Source: Kingdonia uniflora (lineage: Eukaryota > Streptophyta > Magnoliopsida > Ranunculales > Circaeasteraceae). Taken from it: a DNA stretch of 64,000 nt. The DNA lies in contig JACGCM010002481.1 of assembly GCA_014058105.1 (NCBI GenBank), positions 1 through 64,000 of the forward strand, written 5' to 3'. The notes beneath the pieces were generated by a model that was given only the letters and a program-made list of their open reading frames with translations, did not search any database and had not been told where the DNA came from. Shown here one piece after another: positions 35,081-46,676 of this stretch (the stretch's first letter is position 1; every line of letters starts with the position of its first letter). The position numbers and the translations under genes were made by a program.

Positions 35081-36140
35081 TTTTTCAGATCTCAAAATAT
35101 ATTTGGAGAGGTCTCCCATAATGAGCACCCCAATATGTAATGAGAAACTAATAATCTACCTAGTAGTCACAGATACTTCCCTCAGCTCGATTCTCATTCA
35201 CCTTGAAGGGAAAATTGAGAAACCAGTCTTCTTCATCAGTAAAAGCCTCACACCCGCAGAAACAAGGCACTTTAAAATTGAGAAACTTCTTCTCACCCTT
35301 GTTTACACTTCGCAGAACTCAAGCACTCTTCCAAGCACATTTCGTCAAAGTTATGATGAACTACCCACTTCGGAAGTTCTATCCAAGAAAGAGAAATTAA
35401 GAGAGTGCAATAGTGGCCAGTCAGTTTGGAGAACATGATATCAAGTTCGAACAACGTCATTCCAAAAAAGGTCAGGCCGTTGCCAATTTTCTCGTAGATT
35501 TTCCAGTGAAGGATCCCGAATGGGAGGAGCACGACCTAGACCTTACCGAAGATACACCAGAGAATCTACCCCCAAGCCATTCGACGAATAAGCTGAATGG
35601 ATCACTACATCAGGTGGAGGCTTCTCGTAGATGGATCAGCAGGACCCGCAGGGTCAGGAATATGAATCATTTTGCTTACCCCTTCTAATGACAGAATTGT
35701 GAAATCAATCCGCTTGGATTTTGAGGCCTCAAATAATGTTACCAAGTATGAAGCTCTCATTCACGAACTCGACCTCGCACTTGAGCTCGATGTCCCCGAA
35801 CACTTAGTTTGCACAATTTACTACTCATTGTCCACTACTACTCATAGTAATACACGAAGAACGGAAAGATGATCGAATACGCAACCCTCATTGCAGATAG
35901 GATGAGTATGTTCGTGAAAGCGACTCTCGATTATCTTCCTCAAGGTGAAAACAGACACGCCAATTCCTTAACATATCTAGCCGGGGTCTTGGGTACAAAA
36001 GCTCAATATCTATAGATCAAAATCATTTCAACCTCTAGCATTGATCACATTTCTGTTTGCACGATCAACACTGGGGGCGATAAAGGAGGAGGCGACGATT
36101 GGCAAAAACCTTTCTTAGCCTACCTCGGTGTCGATAACAA
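35081..36140 (+). pseudogene. Tat-like RNase H region (two domains)
   Basis: The first RNase H, with the connection, is at 35081-35440 (LIIYLVVTDTSLSSILIHLE, SKSLTPAETRHFKIEKL). Then comes EHDIKFEQRHSKKGQAVANF and, at 35700-35800, SIRLDFEASNNVTKYEALIH followed by ELDLALELDVPEH, the archaeal-type second RNase H typical of Tat elements. The presence of two RNase H-like domains supports the Tat assignment. Frames are broken between the blocks. Confidence 0.75.
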
Positions 36141-37440
36141 TCACAATTGACCACTCCCAGCAGATCTAAAAGAATACCGACAGCTGATCAACAACTTAAA
36201 GCGTTACGTTACTCAAAACGGTATGTTATACCGCCTATCCATCATAGGGCCTTACCTCAAGTGCCTCTCCAAAAAAGAAGACGAACTGCGAATTACATGA
36301 AGGAACTTGTGGCTCTCATGCCGCAGGTAGATCATTAGCAAACAAAGCTATCACTTAAGGTATATTCTGTCCCGACATGTGCAAGGAAGCAGAAGAGTAC
36401 TTCCGCAGATGCAACACCTACCAGAGACATGGACATATGATACGCGCCCCTACGCTCAAACTCCATGCAAGTAAAGTTTTCTAGCCATTTAAAAGATGGG
36501 CACTAGATCTCGTCGGCAAATTCCCTAACTCTCCAGGTACCACCGCTACCTACTCATAACTACCGATTGCTTTATAAAATGGGCAGAAGCAATTCCACTA
36601 TGTCGAACCAGCAAAGAAAGCTCATCTCTTTTATCTAGAACCACATAATCACTTGTTTTGGGTGCCCCCACCTAATTCGTATCGATAACGGGCCCCAATT
36701 TGTGGGAGATAAAGTCATAACCTTCTTAAACCACCACAATATCATTAACTCACCATCAAATCTGTACTACCCTCATGGCAATGGCCAAGCAAAATCACCA
36801 ACAAAACCATCTTGGATGGACCAAAAGCAGCTTCACTCACAAAAAAAGGGAATTGGGTTCGCGAACTGCCTCACGTTCTGTGGGCATATCGAACCACTCC
36901 CCGACAATCTACTGGGTGTACCCCATCCTCCATGCTTATGGTATTGAGGCCATCGTTCCTTTTGAATATCATCATACAGTTCAGGATCATGAGCTGACGG
37001 ACGAGGAAATGAGTTCGAATTGGCTTGTAATCTCAATATGATAGATGGGACCAGGGAATGTGCCATCGCTAACCTAGGTTGATATTATCATATGTTTGCC
37101 AGATCGTATAATAACTAACATAAAAAAGGGAATTGAGTTCGCGAACTGCCTCAAGTTCTGTGGGCATATCGAACCACTCCTCGATAATCTACAGGGTATA
37201 CCCATTCCTCCTTGCTTATGGCACTGAGGCCATCATTCCTTTTGAATATCATCATCCGGTTCGGGATCACGAGTTGACTGGCAAGAAAAATGAGTTTGAA
37301 TTGGCTTGCAACCTCAATATGATAGATGAGACCAGGGAACGCGTCATCCCTAACCTAGGTGATATCATCATATGCTTGCCAGATTGTATAATAACCGAGT
37401 CAGGAGCCGTACTTTCCAAATAAAGATCTCGTCCTCAGAG
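36141..37440 (+). pseudogene. Tat-like integrase remnant with internal duplication
   Basis: HHCC region near 36290-36450 (degraded), core blocks RWALDLVGKFPNSPG near 36498, KWAEAIPL near 36580, IDNGPQFVGDKVITFL near 36682 and PHGNGQAKS near 36774, with the D-D part of the D,D,E triad. The downstream block ELPHVLWAYRTTPRQSTG, up to the YG.EA.VPFE segment, occurs twice in tandem (units starting 36848 and 37128). A short GKLVDNWEGPFIITGP follows at about 37477, the C-terminal tail. Confidence 0.85.
36848..37407 (+). repeat. 280-bp tandem duplication inside integrase
   Basis: GGGAATTGGGTTCGCGAACT at 36848 is repeated as GGGAATTGAGTTCGCGAACT at 37128, and the similarity continues to about 37407. 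Period 280 bp, not a multiple of three. The two copies differ at many positions, so the duplication predates or accompanied the decay. Confidence 0.85.
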
Positions 37441-37800
37441 AAATTCCTCAATATCGAAAGAGCCTCACGCTGGAAAATTAGTTGACAATTGGGAGGGTCC
37501 ATTCATTATCACAGGTCCTCAGGCCTGGGATCATACTATCTCATGACAGAAGAGAAAATCCTCATTTTAAATCCTTTGAGCACTAGGCGACTGAAACGGT
37601 ACTATCGTTAAGCGTCTTACTACTTCATTTCTTTTTATCGCTTTTGTCTTTTCAATTCCAAAAGTGAGATTCTCATCTCCATCCAATGTAAATTTTGAAC
37701 TTATCAATGAAAGTTTTTTTTACAATATCATTCTCCTCACAAAATTCAACCACATTCTATAGATTAAAGCATAGAATATACTAGCTTACAGTCAATCTTA

Positions 37801-38590
37801 TCCAAGTTAGATCAAGTATATCACTTGATTTGGTTTCCTCTACTAAATCTCTGCGATTGTAGCAAGTATAATAATTCGTTCATATCAAAGACTCTACCAA
37901 ACAAAAGATAGGTCGAAGGTGATACTAGCCTTCACCTACTACAACTTGTTTGGGTCATTTATGACGGCTGGATCAAGAATATCACTTAGTTTGGCTGACT
38001 CTACTAAATCTCTGCGATTATAGCAAGTGTAGCAACTTGTTTTATATCAAAGACTCTACCAAACAAAGATAGGCCGAAGGTGATACTAGCCTTACCTACT
38101 TCAACTTGTTTGGGTCATTATAACGGTTGGATCAAAGATATCACTTAGTTTGGCTAACTCTACTAAATCTCTGCGATTGTAGCAAGTGTAGTAACTTGTT
38201 TCATATCAAAGACTTTACCAAACGAAAGATAGGTCCAAGATAATACTAGCCTTCACCTACTTTAACTTGTTTGGGTCATTTATAACGGCTGGATCAAGGA
38301 TATCACTTTATTTTGTTGACTCTACTAAATCTCTGCGATTATAGCAAGTGTAGAAACTTGTTTCATATCAAAGACTCCACCAGGCATAAAATAAGGCAAA
38401 AGTAATACTAGCCTTCATCTCTTTCAATATGTTTTCGACATTTCTATAGTTCAAATCAAGTTTCAACTTGGTTTAACTCAACCCATTTCTGCGATTGAAA
38501 CGAATGTAAAAAAATCTTTATATCAAAGACCCCACCAGACACAAGATAAGGCAAAGGTCATACTAGCTTTTATCTATTTCAATATGTCTG
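37801..38590 (+). repeat. ~160-bp tandem array behind pol
   Basis: The anchor CTGCGATT recurs at 37851, 38012, 38171, 38333 and, diverged, 38489, giving periods of 161, 159, 162 and 156. Each unit also contains ATATCAAAGACTC.ACCA and ATACTAGCCTT. Four good copies and one or two degraded ones. Tandem arrays in this position are known for Tat-lineage elements and can seed satellite DNA. Confidence 0.85.
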
Positions 38591-38626
38591 CGACAGATAC
38601 TATTTATTTTTCAGGTCAAATTCATA

Positions 38627-41600
38627 TTACAAGGGATTCTTTTCTGCTGATGGAGTGTCAGCAGTGCTTCCCCCTTCATCAAGAGGTTGAACTTTCAGTT
38701 CGCAGATTATAACAGCTCTACTCGTCTCTATCAGCTCAGTAGTTCGAGGGCCCAAATGGGTTTCCATGACGCCCAGACAGTTCCCTCGATCTATTTTAAC
38801 TCCGTAAATACATCCCTTATCTGACAATCTTTTGAACAAGGTATCTCGTTCTGACTCAAGTCTTTTTACTTCTTCTACAAAATATGCAACAATTGCCTTT
38901 AGCAGGTATAAGCGTGACGCATCAGGTATTACCATTATTGCAAATTTTCTCTCACCTTCTCGAGGCGTGACTCTAACCTAGCATACGCATCCTTCTGTTC
39001 AAGAATTTACGCGTCGACCTTAGCATGATGGATCACATTTTCTTCTAACTTTTTATGTACTTAGCAGATTCAGCTAGGTTCAGGCTTCTAAGTTACTACA
39101 TGGGCACGAAGTTCTCAATTTGTGCGTTCAACTCTTCCCTAGCCAAAGTATCTTTCCATAATTCCTCTTTCCTCTTTCCTCTTTCCTCTTCATCAGCGAT
39201 TCCTTAACTTTAATTTCCCCTTCCAAATTTTTTTCCCTTATAAGAGCAGCATCCAACTTCTGCTGGCATTCCCTCAAGTTTGCATTTCCTCTATGAACAT
39301 TCCCCTGAATACGAGACACATCACTCTCTAACTCTTTAATTTGACCTGAGAGACTAACTACATCCCCTCGAACTAGAGGAGCTTAACATCTATTCTTCTT
39401 ATCCTAGAACGTTCTCTAGCCTCAGCTTTCTTGGCACATGCGATGGCCTGCTCCAGCTCGGCCTTAAGTAGGCAACCCTCTCATTTAAATCGTTACACTT
39501 TCGTTGCATTTCCCAGAACTCCATGTCGGGTAGGGCTATTTGCAAGTGTTCAGCTGTGGCCTCCAAAGCTGAATGATTTCTCAAACTTCCCTCAACTCAT
39601 TGTATTTTCTAACAATTTGTTGTCTCATTCACTCCAGCTCGTTCCTACACTTGTGGAGATCAAATCGAGATCGTTCCTCTGATCTTTCTAACGCCTGAAT
39701 ATGGTATTGAGCCATGTCGCCTGCTTACCCTTACCCACCAACGCGTCAACCTGACTTTGAAGCTTCTCGGCATGGTCAGTTACCTCTCCTAGCTCTTTTA
39801 ACCCTTACCTATTTTGGCATCTTTTTCTTCGACGTGAAGAGTAAGGTTGAAAATGGCCAGGTCACCTCCACAAGTTTAAATGCACCTTTACATATTGATC
39901 TTCTTTATTCTCATTCGCCTCCCTCATCCTATCGAACTGCTCTACAAATTCTCGATTACACTTGAGTACGTCGTCCTCATGAGAACGAGATGACTCTAAT
40001 TCGACCTGGGGATTATAACAATTTTTAGTACAGTTCAATTCAGGAAAACCTTTGAATATATACATACTCATTTCTAAGATTCTATACAATATCTAACTCT
40101 TCATCTTTACTACTTTAGTGCGTTATCAGATAAATGCTTCGTGAGGTCTACTACGGAGTCAAAGGTACATACTTTCGATATGCTTCTTTATATAAATAGT
40201 ATTGGATTTTTACCGTGCACTATACTGAAGTTATCTTCATCTATATCCTTCTTATGTGATAACTTAACGTTGGTATTACATACAGTCAAAAGACCTATTC
40301 TGTTCTAACCTGCAGCTCCGCTTAAGCAGACAGCAAAGCTGTAGAGATCTATCTTTCCCTGGCAAACCCAGACTCTTGACCTTTTACTCTGAGACTCATT
40401 TCTCTAAGTGCCTAGAAGAGGTTTATAAAACAAGTCAATCTACAGAAGTTTTTTCCTCACACACAATTCAACAACTTACAAATATTTATACAAATGCACG
40501 TTTCTACCCTACCTTATTACTATTACCCTCTGGGAGTTCGGCGTCATCCCCTTGGTTGTTGAGCACCGTCTGACGGGAGAAACCATATCCACGATCCCCA
40601 CCACTTCTGCTTCCTCCTCATCTTCCTCCTCAGCATAGGTATCCGCCTTAATGGCATCTACCTCTTCCTCCAAATAACCCTTCAACATTAAGTGACGCCC
40701 CAGTCTGTCACGCTCCTCGACCATCTCGTCTAGATTGGCCCTCGTCTTCACCTGTAACTGACCAATCGTCACGGCATGAGAAGCCTTCAGCTGCCTAACT
40801 TCCTTTAGAGCATCAGTCCTGGCTCGAGCTAGTTCCTTTTCCAGCTCGATCTTTGCCTTCTTCAGCTCGAATTTTTCTTCCTCAATGCTGAGCCAAATCC
40901 CCTTAACAAGTTGAGCAACCTGCAAAAATTAAATCGATCTCAGCGATTAACACGAAACGCATTAAACAACTCTTTCCTATAATATAAACTTACCATCTTG
41001 TTCGTGTTTTCCTCTCCATGGAGAACCGCCAACCTGGCCCGTTCCTCGACCTCTTGAGGTCGTCTACCGCAACAGATCACCCCTCAGCGACCTTCTCTCC
41101 TGACTCCCCTGAGGGTTCGACTCTCCTCCTTTTCTCTTTTGTGACCTCACCACTTCCAGTGGTACCAGAGGCCGGCAGAGCCTTTAACATCCGTTTTTTT
41201 AGATATTTTTAAGCTATTTAATCGACGTAACGGGAGTCGGTTGAGCTGAACTACCTGTTCCAGGAGTCTTGGGCAAGTTGGTCCGAACCTCCCCACCACT
41301 CACTTGCCTATTCCCTTCGTCAACACCCGCCATTGACCTGGTCGACTGAGTTTTTCAGATTTTTTTGACCTGCTATCAATCATTTTCTTTCTACTTAGGC
41401 CGAGTCCCTCCAACACAAATTCGAGCTCAGTCTCCTCCTCTACAACTTTGTTCAATAGAGACTATTTCCTCTCCACTTTAGATTTCACACCTGCAATGCA
41501 CAATATTTTTATTATCAACTACAGTTATCATTAAAATATTGTAATAATTCTATCTATGCATGGCTATACTTTGTTTTACAGATCTAAACCGAAGGTCAAA

Positions 41601-42317
41601 AGGTTCTTCGTCGTCTCTTTGAAGACAATTACCCTTTACCCATATGGCCTTGTCATTCCAGGTTCGACCTGCTAAGTTCAGATCGAAGAAGCGATGCCGA
41701 GTTGCGTTCGCACAAAAATATGACCCTCCACTGGCCTTATAATTCTTTACTCCATAAAACTACAAAATGTTATCAGGGGTTATCCTCCTCACTTTTCTCT
41801 CATTTTCCCACTTTTCATTCAGATGATCGCACACAGTTATTACCTCCCACGTCTTCCCGTTCAATTAAACCGGACTTGCCCCAATTGCATTCATAATCCC
41901 CTTCGCTAAATTGGTAAGGGGAAGACTCAACCCATACTCTAATTGAGATAGGTAGCACAAAAAACCCTCTGAGAGGTCACTCCGAACATCCCCGTCGAAG
42001 TATTCTAATGAGATCGATTCATCTATACCCCTATCTCTTTTTTCTGTTTCTAAATTAGCCAACATATAAAAGTATTCTTTCCCCACCGATACCGTACAAC
42101 CCCTAAACTGCCTACCGGCATATTCTACACAATTACCCCACTTCCTTCCTACAACTACCTGAGCTTTACAAAAATCTCTAAAGGCATCAGAACCAGGAGG
42201 ATAAGATATCAATTGGCCAGGAAAACCCGAGAATTGCTCCAATCCTACTTCCCCCTCACTATCAGACTCATTCGTCCGACCAGAGGTCGACATCTCATTA
42301 ACAGACGAACTACCCAT
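38627..42317 (-). pseudogene. Antisense gene of the Tat-like element (gypsy-type transposon domain)
   Basis: Read on the minus strand, opposite to gag-pol. It starts at 42317 with MGSSSVNEMSTSGRTNESDS, an acidic Ser-rich head, then GFLCYLSQLEYGLSLPLTNL and, past a stop, FYGVKNYKA, the layout I associate with the Pfam 'putative gypsy type transposon' (Transposase_28) domain. After a low-complexity stretch comes a long charged coiled-coil part: 40509-40925 with EEEKFELKKAKIELEKELAR and an acidic EEEDEEEAE end, plus further coiled-coil pieces at 39399-39584, 39128-39319 and 38627-38935. Introns are likely but I cannot place them surely. Function unknown; in Tat relatives the equivalent frame is called an antisense ORF. 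Stops suggest it is no longer intact. Confidence 0.7.
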
Positions 42318-43252
42318 CTAAACAATAATTTCTACAGGCTCATTTTTGACTATAAAATATCTCTCACGCTCGACCTACATACAAGTTAAGGTATCTATCA
42401 TTCTTTCATCTATATATATATATATATCAACCATCTACGCACAACATATATCTTTAATACATTCAGTATATACGGCAACATATATTGTATACATCTCTAC
42501 TAACCTTCAGTATCTGAATGAGAATCTGCAGTAGCGCCAAGCTTTTCCCTCACGACGCTGCTGTATAGCGACCTACGAGATTCAGTATCTTTCACCCTCT
42601 TCAACCGTTGATCCCCTTCGGATAGCTTCTTATCAAATCCGCTAATTTTTCGCATCTCTCTCTGTGTGCTTTCCAAATTTTTAGAAGTTGAAAAATGTTT
42701 GATTGGAGACGAAGAAACACTATTTATCTTTTCTTTCTCAAGCGGCTAACATTTATTGTAGCTTGCACGACTCGTCCTCGATTTTAGAACTAAGGCGTCC
42801 TTTCCACTCTCCATGTCAGATGTCTTGTACCTTTTCAATAAAACTACCTTTCCATCATTGCAACTCCCTTTATTTTTTAACATATTTCTCTCTCCTATTT
42901 TCATATCTTTTCTGACCTTCCCACACTCGTGATGACTCACTCTGTACGATGTCAGATTCCTACTTCCTTACATACAAAACAAAACTAGAAGCTTCTGCAT
43001 TTCCTCGTTTTTGTTTCTCTGTCCTTATTTATTATACTTATAGTTATTGATGTCATTTTCTAAACTACGCAAATTTTCAAAATTATTCAAATTATTTACT
43101 GAAACAGTCACAAAACAGATTTGCACCCATAGAGGATCCGATTGAGTTATATCTTTTCTGTTATATCCAACAAAAATGTATTATTCATGATCAAAGTTTT
43201 ATACAATATCTGTTGCAGCCCTAGTAAAGCTGGACGATGTCATCCAGTCACA

Positions 43253-43522
43253 TTATTCATCAGTTCTGAGATCTTCAAATTCGATCTCAACTTCAGCAAT
43301 CAAACCAACCAACCTTTCTCGTTCTACCGCATCCCTAACCAATTCACGAAAGCACACCTCATAGAAATAACGAGCATATATTCCAGTTCTCTGCTCCTTA
43401 CATCTAATCTTTCGAGCTGACATAACCAACAAACCAAAAATCCTCTTCCGCACTTCAGCAATTTCTATGGCCAATCGTCCTTCCGCGGCATGTTGAATCC
43501 TCTGAGATCGAGTCCGTACCAT
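43253..43522 (-). CDS. Small antisense ORF of unknown function in the Tat-like element
   Basis: 89 codons, starting MVRTRSQRIQHAAEGRLAIE and continuing as a charged, probably helical protein rich in Arg and Glu (RELVRDAVERERLVGLIAEV). No domain recognised. It lies about 0.9 kb upstream of the main antisense gene on the same strand and could be a 5' exon of it or a separate small gene. An ORF of this length on its own is weak evidence; its codon pattern and charged helical character resemble the coiled-coil pieces downstream. Confidence 0.35.
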   Translation of the reverse strand: MVRTRSQRIQHAAEGRLAIEIAEVRKRIFGLLVMSARKIRCKEQRTGIYARYFYEVCFRELVRDAVERERLVGLIAEVEIEFEDLRTDE

Positions 43523-44414
43523 CTAATTCCTTACTCAATTTGTTTTTTTACCGATCATCCTACCCGTATTTATACGTTTCTCACACACTTTCCCCTCAAA
43601 AACATGATTTTTACCTTGTATCTCGTAACGGAAAACCCATAATCTTGGAATAAATTATTTGAACTTATCCCCTCACCAATACTTACATTATTTATCATAC
43701 TCGACCTCATGTTACCAAAATTGTACCTCTATCGACCTGTGCCACGAAGCTCAAATTTCTACTATTACATATTTCCTATAATTTTTCTCCCTCACCTGTT
43801 TAAAACAAAAATCATACTTACATCACAACAACATTGTTCTCATTACTTATAAACTCTTATTCATTTTAAACACCCTACACAGTTCAGTTCGATTATGAAA
43901 TTTTCAATATATAGATTATTGGATAACAACTTTTATTCATGTCAAAAAATGTTACATACGATTTACAGATAACAAGTTTTTTACATCGATCTCAGGCGTC
44001 CAGCACAAAAACTCCAGGTACTTTACAGATAACAAGTTTTTCCTATTTGTTAAAAGTCACAGGTCATTCAGGAACGCCGAGGCACCATGTCCTCCAGTTC
44101 TTCTTGCTTCAGTGATCTTTTACTCAAATGCAAAACAGACATTGGAACCCACAAAGAGTTTTCATCGCATGAGTTTGGTTGAAGTCTGGTCAAACTTCAA
44201 ACAGAAACTATGCAAATAGTAAACTCAGTACTATAACCAAATTCTCGAACTAAGAGTTTTCTCAGCCCCAAAATGTGATAGAAATGCAGAAGTAGACTCC
44301 CACTGATTGTCTCCCTCTTCCTCTACCATCACCCCCTCATCTGAAACTGCCACCTCTGAAGAGTTGGTAAAAATGAAGAGGGCCCAACCTTAAAATTCAT
44401 AGTAGCACAAAAAA

Positions 44415-44699
44415 TTAGCATATCTGCCCCACAAATACACCTATCCCTGCATATGAAGCCCTAACCCTGTCTTCCGTAAGAGTACGGAGACATGCCCACC
44501 CGTGCTCGCTTGTCAAGACGGCGACATGAAACCTCCACTTATAGTAGAATTTATCCTCAGCTTCAACCGCTTCCTCTTCCGATGTACCTTGATAAATCAG
44601 AGGAATAGGAGCAGGTATTGACATCTCTAAGGATTGGTCACCAAAGTATTTCAACTTCAACCACTGCGTTTCAGTCGCTATTCTCTTTTTATGGACCAT
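44415..44699 (-). CDS. Small antisense ORF of unknown function near the 3' LTR
   Basis: 94 codons beginning MVHKKRIATETQWLKLKYFG, with YKWRFHVAVLTSEHGWACL later. No domain recognised. It sits just inside the 3' LTR of the Tat-like element, about 340 bp from it, on the same strand as the other antisense frames, and would be transcribed from the 3' LTR side. It may be a first exon of the antisense transcription unit. Not supported by any homology I can name. Confidence 0.35.
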   Translation of the reverse strand: MVHKKRIATETQWLKLKYFGDQSLEMSIPAPIPLIYQGTSEEEAVEAEDKFYYKWRFHVAVLTSEHGWACLRTLTEDRVRASYAGIGVFVGQIC

Positions 44700-45020
44700 C
44701 CTCCGAGTCTACACCATTTCAAAAACGTTCAAGTTTTATAACAAGTTACTCACGCAGGCAATGTATCAAAGATTTGCTATAGGTACTATTTATATAAACC
44801 TGCATTTATTGTGCAGGTATGTTTTCCCAAGCGTCATCATTTATTATAGACGTGACTATTCAATAGCAACTGTCACATACATCCGCATCCACATCATCAT
44901 TTACTATCTATCACTTCCCAATATCGCATAACTTCCATCCATTAAAGCGTCGTCATTACTCAGTTTCAAATTTCAAAGTTTTCACATATTTTTCTCAACC
45001 AAAGCCACTCGTGACTTCGG

Positions 45021-45035
45021 TTGCGAGGGGATGAT
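45021..45035 (+). other. Polypurine tract of the Tat-like element
   Basis: TTGCGAGGGGATGAT immediately before the 3' LTR TGTAAGG, as usual for gypsy elements. Confidence 0.75.
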
Positions 45036-45604
45036 TGTAAGGACTTATCCCTCGATCTCATTCAAAATTAAGCTCACCTAGGTCGAATTATCTCCATCTC
45101 AGGCTAACGTATTTGTAACACTCCAGTCAACATTTTAGCCAGCCCACGAACTGCTCAAGAACATGGACCGAGCTAAACCCGGAAAACATTATCCATTCAA
45201 AGATACATGTCTCTACAAACTCATCAGTTATTCATTCAACCGCCACTAACCACATTATTCAAAAAAACGTGCTCTAGCACGATGAAGAGTTGCGGGGAAG
45301 GCCTATATAAAGAGAAAGTTCTAAAAGAGACAGGGACCAGAAAAATTACACAAACTTCTTATTTATGAGATTCAAAGCAATTCTATATTGAGAAATCACT
45401 TGTAATAAAGATATCTGCCTCAAGCAATAAAGATAATTTCACAAAAAATTTCCATACGAGTTTGAATTTTTTACCTATTCAAGGGTTTTCCACGCTAAAA
45501 ATACCTGTTTCCATTTCTTACTTTCCATTAGAATATTGTTACAGGTTCATTGGTGTGATAGCGAATTCCTAACCATTTTGATCTTACGGAATTTGGCCAT
45601 TACA
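45036..45604 (+). repeat. 3' LTR of the Tat-like element
   Basis: TGTAAGGACTTATCCC to GGCCATTACA, equal in length to the 5' LTR (569 bp) and alignable along its entire length with dozens of substitutions. Confidence 0.92.
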
Positions 45605-46676
45605 GGAGTTAGAATTATTATTCCATCCACCATTGAAAGGTTGGCTATTGGGACGTTGATACATGGCATTGGCCTGGCCTTTCCTATCTTTTTTTAAACT
45701 AAGCATGTCAGGGCAATATTGGACCAGATGGTCCAAACTTTCACAAACCACACAAAGTAACATCACCACATGGTTAACAGAAGAAGTGGTAGGGTGTTGC
45801 TTCCTTTTCCGATCTCTAAGTTCTCAATTTTATTAAGAATGGTTCTAAAATTGGCAGACTCTGAATTAGAGTCCACTTGATACACATTTGCACTGTGACA
45901 AGGTCTTTCCTCTCTCATAGTTTGCCATTGATAGGTCTTTTTCGCTACATCATTTAAAAATTTATAAGCTTTTATGCCAGTTTTTGCATCAAATGTACCC
46001 GCTCACATAGACTGAACACGGGCTCTAGTGTTGTAATCTAGACCTTCATAGAGAGTTTGAACTATATCAATGAATTGAATCCTATGATGTGGGCATCCTT
46101 GCTCTAAATCTCCAAACCTTTGTAGGTAGTCATATAATGACTCTCCTTGGTTTTGCGTGAAGCTATAGATACTCTGTCGTATCTTAGCAGTTCTATGGTT
46201 AGGGAAATATTTTTCAAAAAATCATTAACGAGTTGTTCAAACGTGTTTACAGAGTTTTCCTCAAGAGTGTACAACCAATCACGTATGTTTCCCATAAGTG
46301 AAAAAGGAAACACACGTAATTTTAAAAAATCCTTTGTAATACGTTGGAAGTTTAAAATAAGCATATGATCCCTAAAGTCCCTAAGATGGTTATACGGATT
46401 TTCAATAGGACTACCATAAAATTTAGGGAGCATAGACAAGAATCCCGGTTTTAACTCAAAGTTTCCTACATTTCTAGGAATTACGATACACAAAGATTTA
46501 CTCACAACTGTAGGATGCATTCGATTGCAAAGAGTAATTCTCTTCACAGCAGCAGCAGGTTCGGGATCATTCCTAGCAGTTACGGGGCCATTAATCCCAT
46601 CAGTCTCGCTCATATTGATTCTAACAGCGTTCTTAGTCCGAGTTTGGGTGTTACCCCAATTTAACATACAACTCAA
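45605..46676 (-). pseudogene. Athila-like gag, N-terminal part and zinc knuckle
   Basis: 46104-46676 gives GFLSMLPKFYGSPIENPYNH, RDFRDHMLI, LKLRVFPFSLMGNIRDWLYT and SVNTFEQLVNDFLKN, the gag core of Athila-type elements; a likely start is the internal MSETDG. The knuckle follows at about 45690-45760 as CVVCESLDHLVQYC (CX2CX4HX4C), then the Asn-rich tail NGGWNNNSNS that is cut by the Tat-like insertion. Frameshifts and stops lie between the core and the knuckle. Confidence 0.85.

Larger units (their letters stand above)
31088..45604 (+). mobile_element. Tat-like Ty3/gypsy retrotransposon, innermost
   Basis: Inserted into the Athila-like gag with perfect duplication GGAGT (31083-31087, 45605-45609). 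Two 569-bp LTRs run TGTA...TACA. Order on the plus strand: PBS, gag, protease, RT, RNase H, integrase, a ~160-bp tandem array (37801-38590), a long antisense coding region (38627-44699), purine tract GCGAGGGGATGAT, 3' LTR. This layout is that of the Tat lineage, some members of which carry antisense ORFs. The LTRs differ at dozens of sites, largely C/T changes by eye, so the insertion is not recent. All sense coding regions are frameshifted. Confidence 0.9.

Noticed and set aside
37801..38590. Regular ~160-bp repeats considered as a CRISPR-like array
   Set aside because: The whole unit is repeated, without short repeats and unique spacers; it is a tandem array inside a plant retrotransposon.
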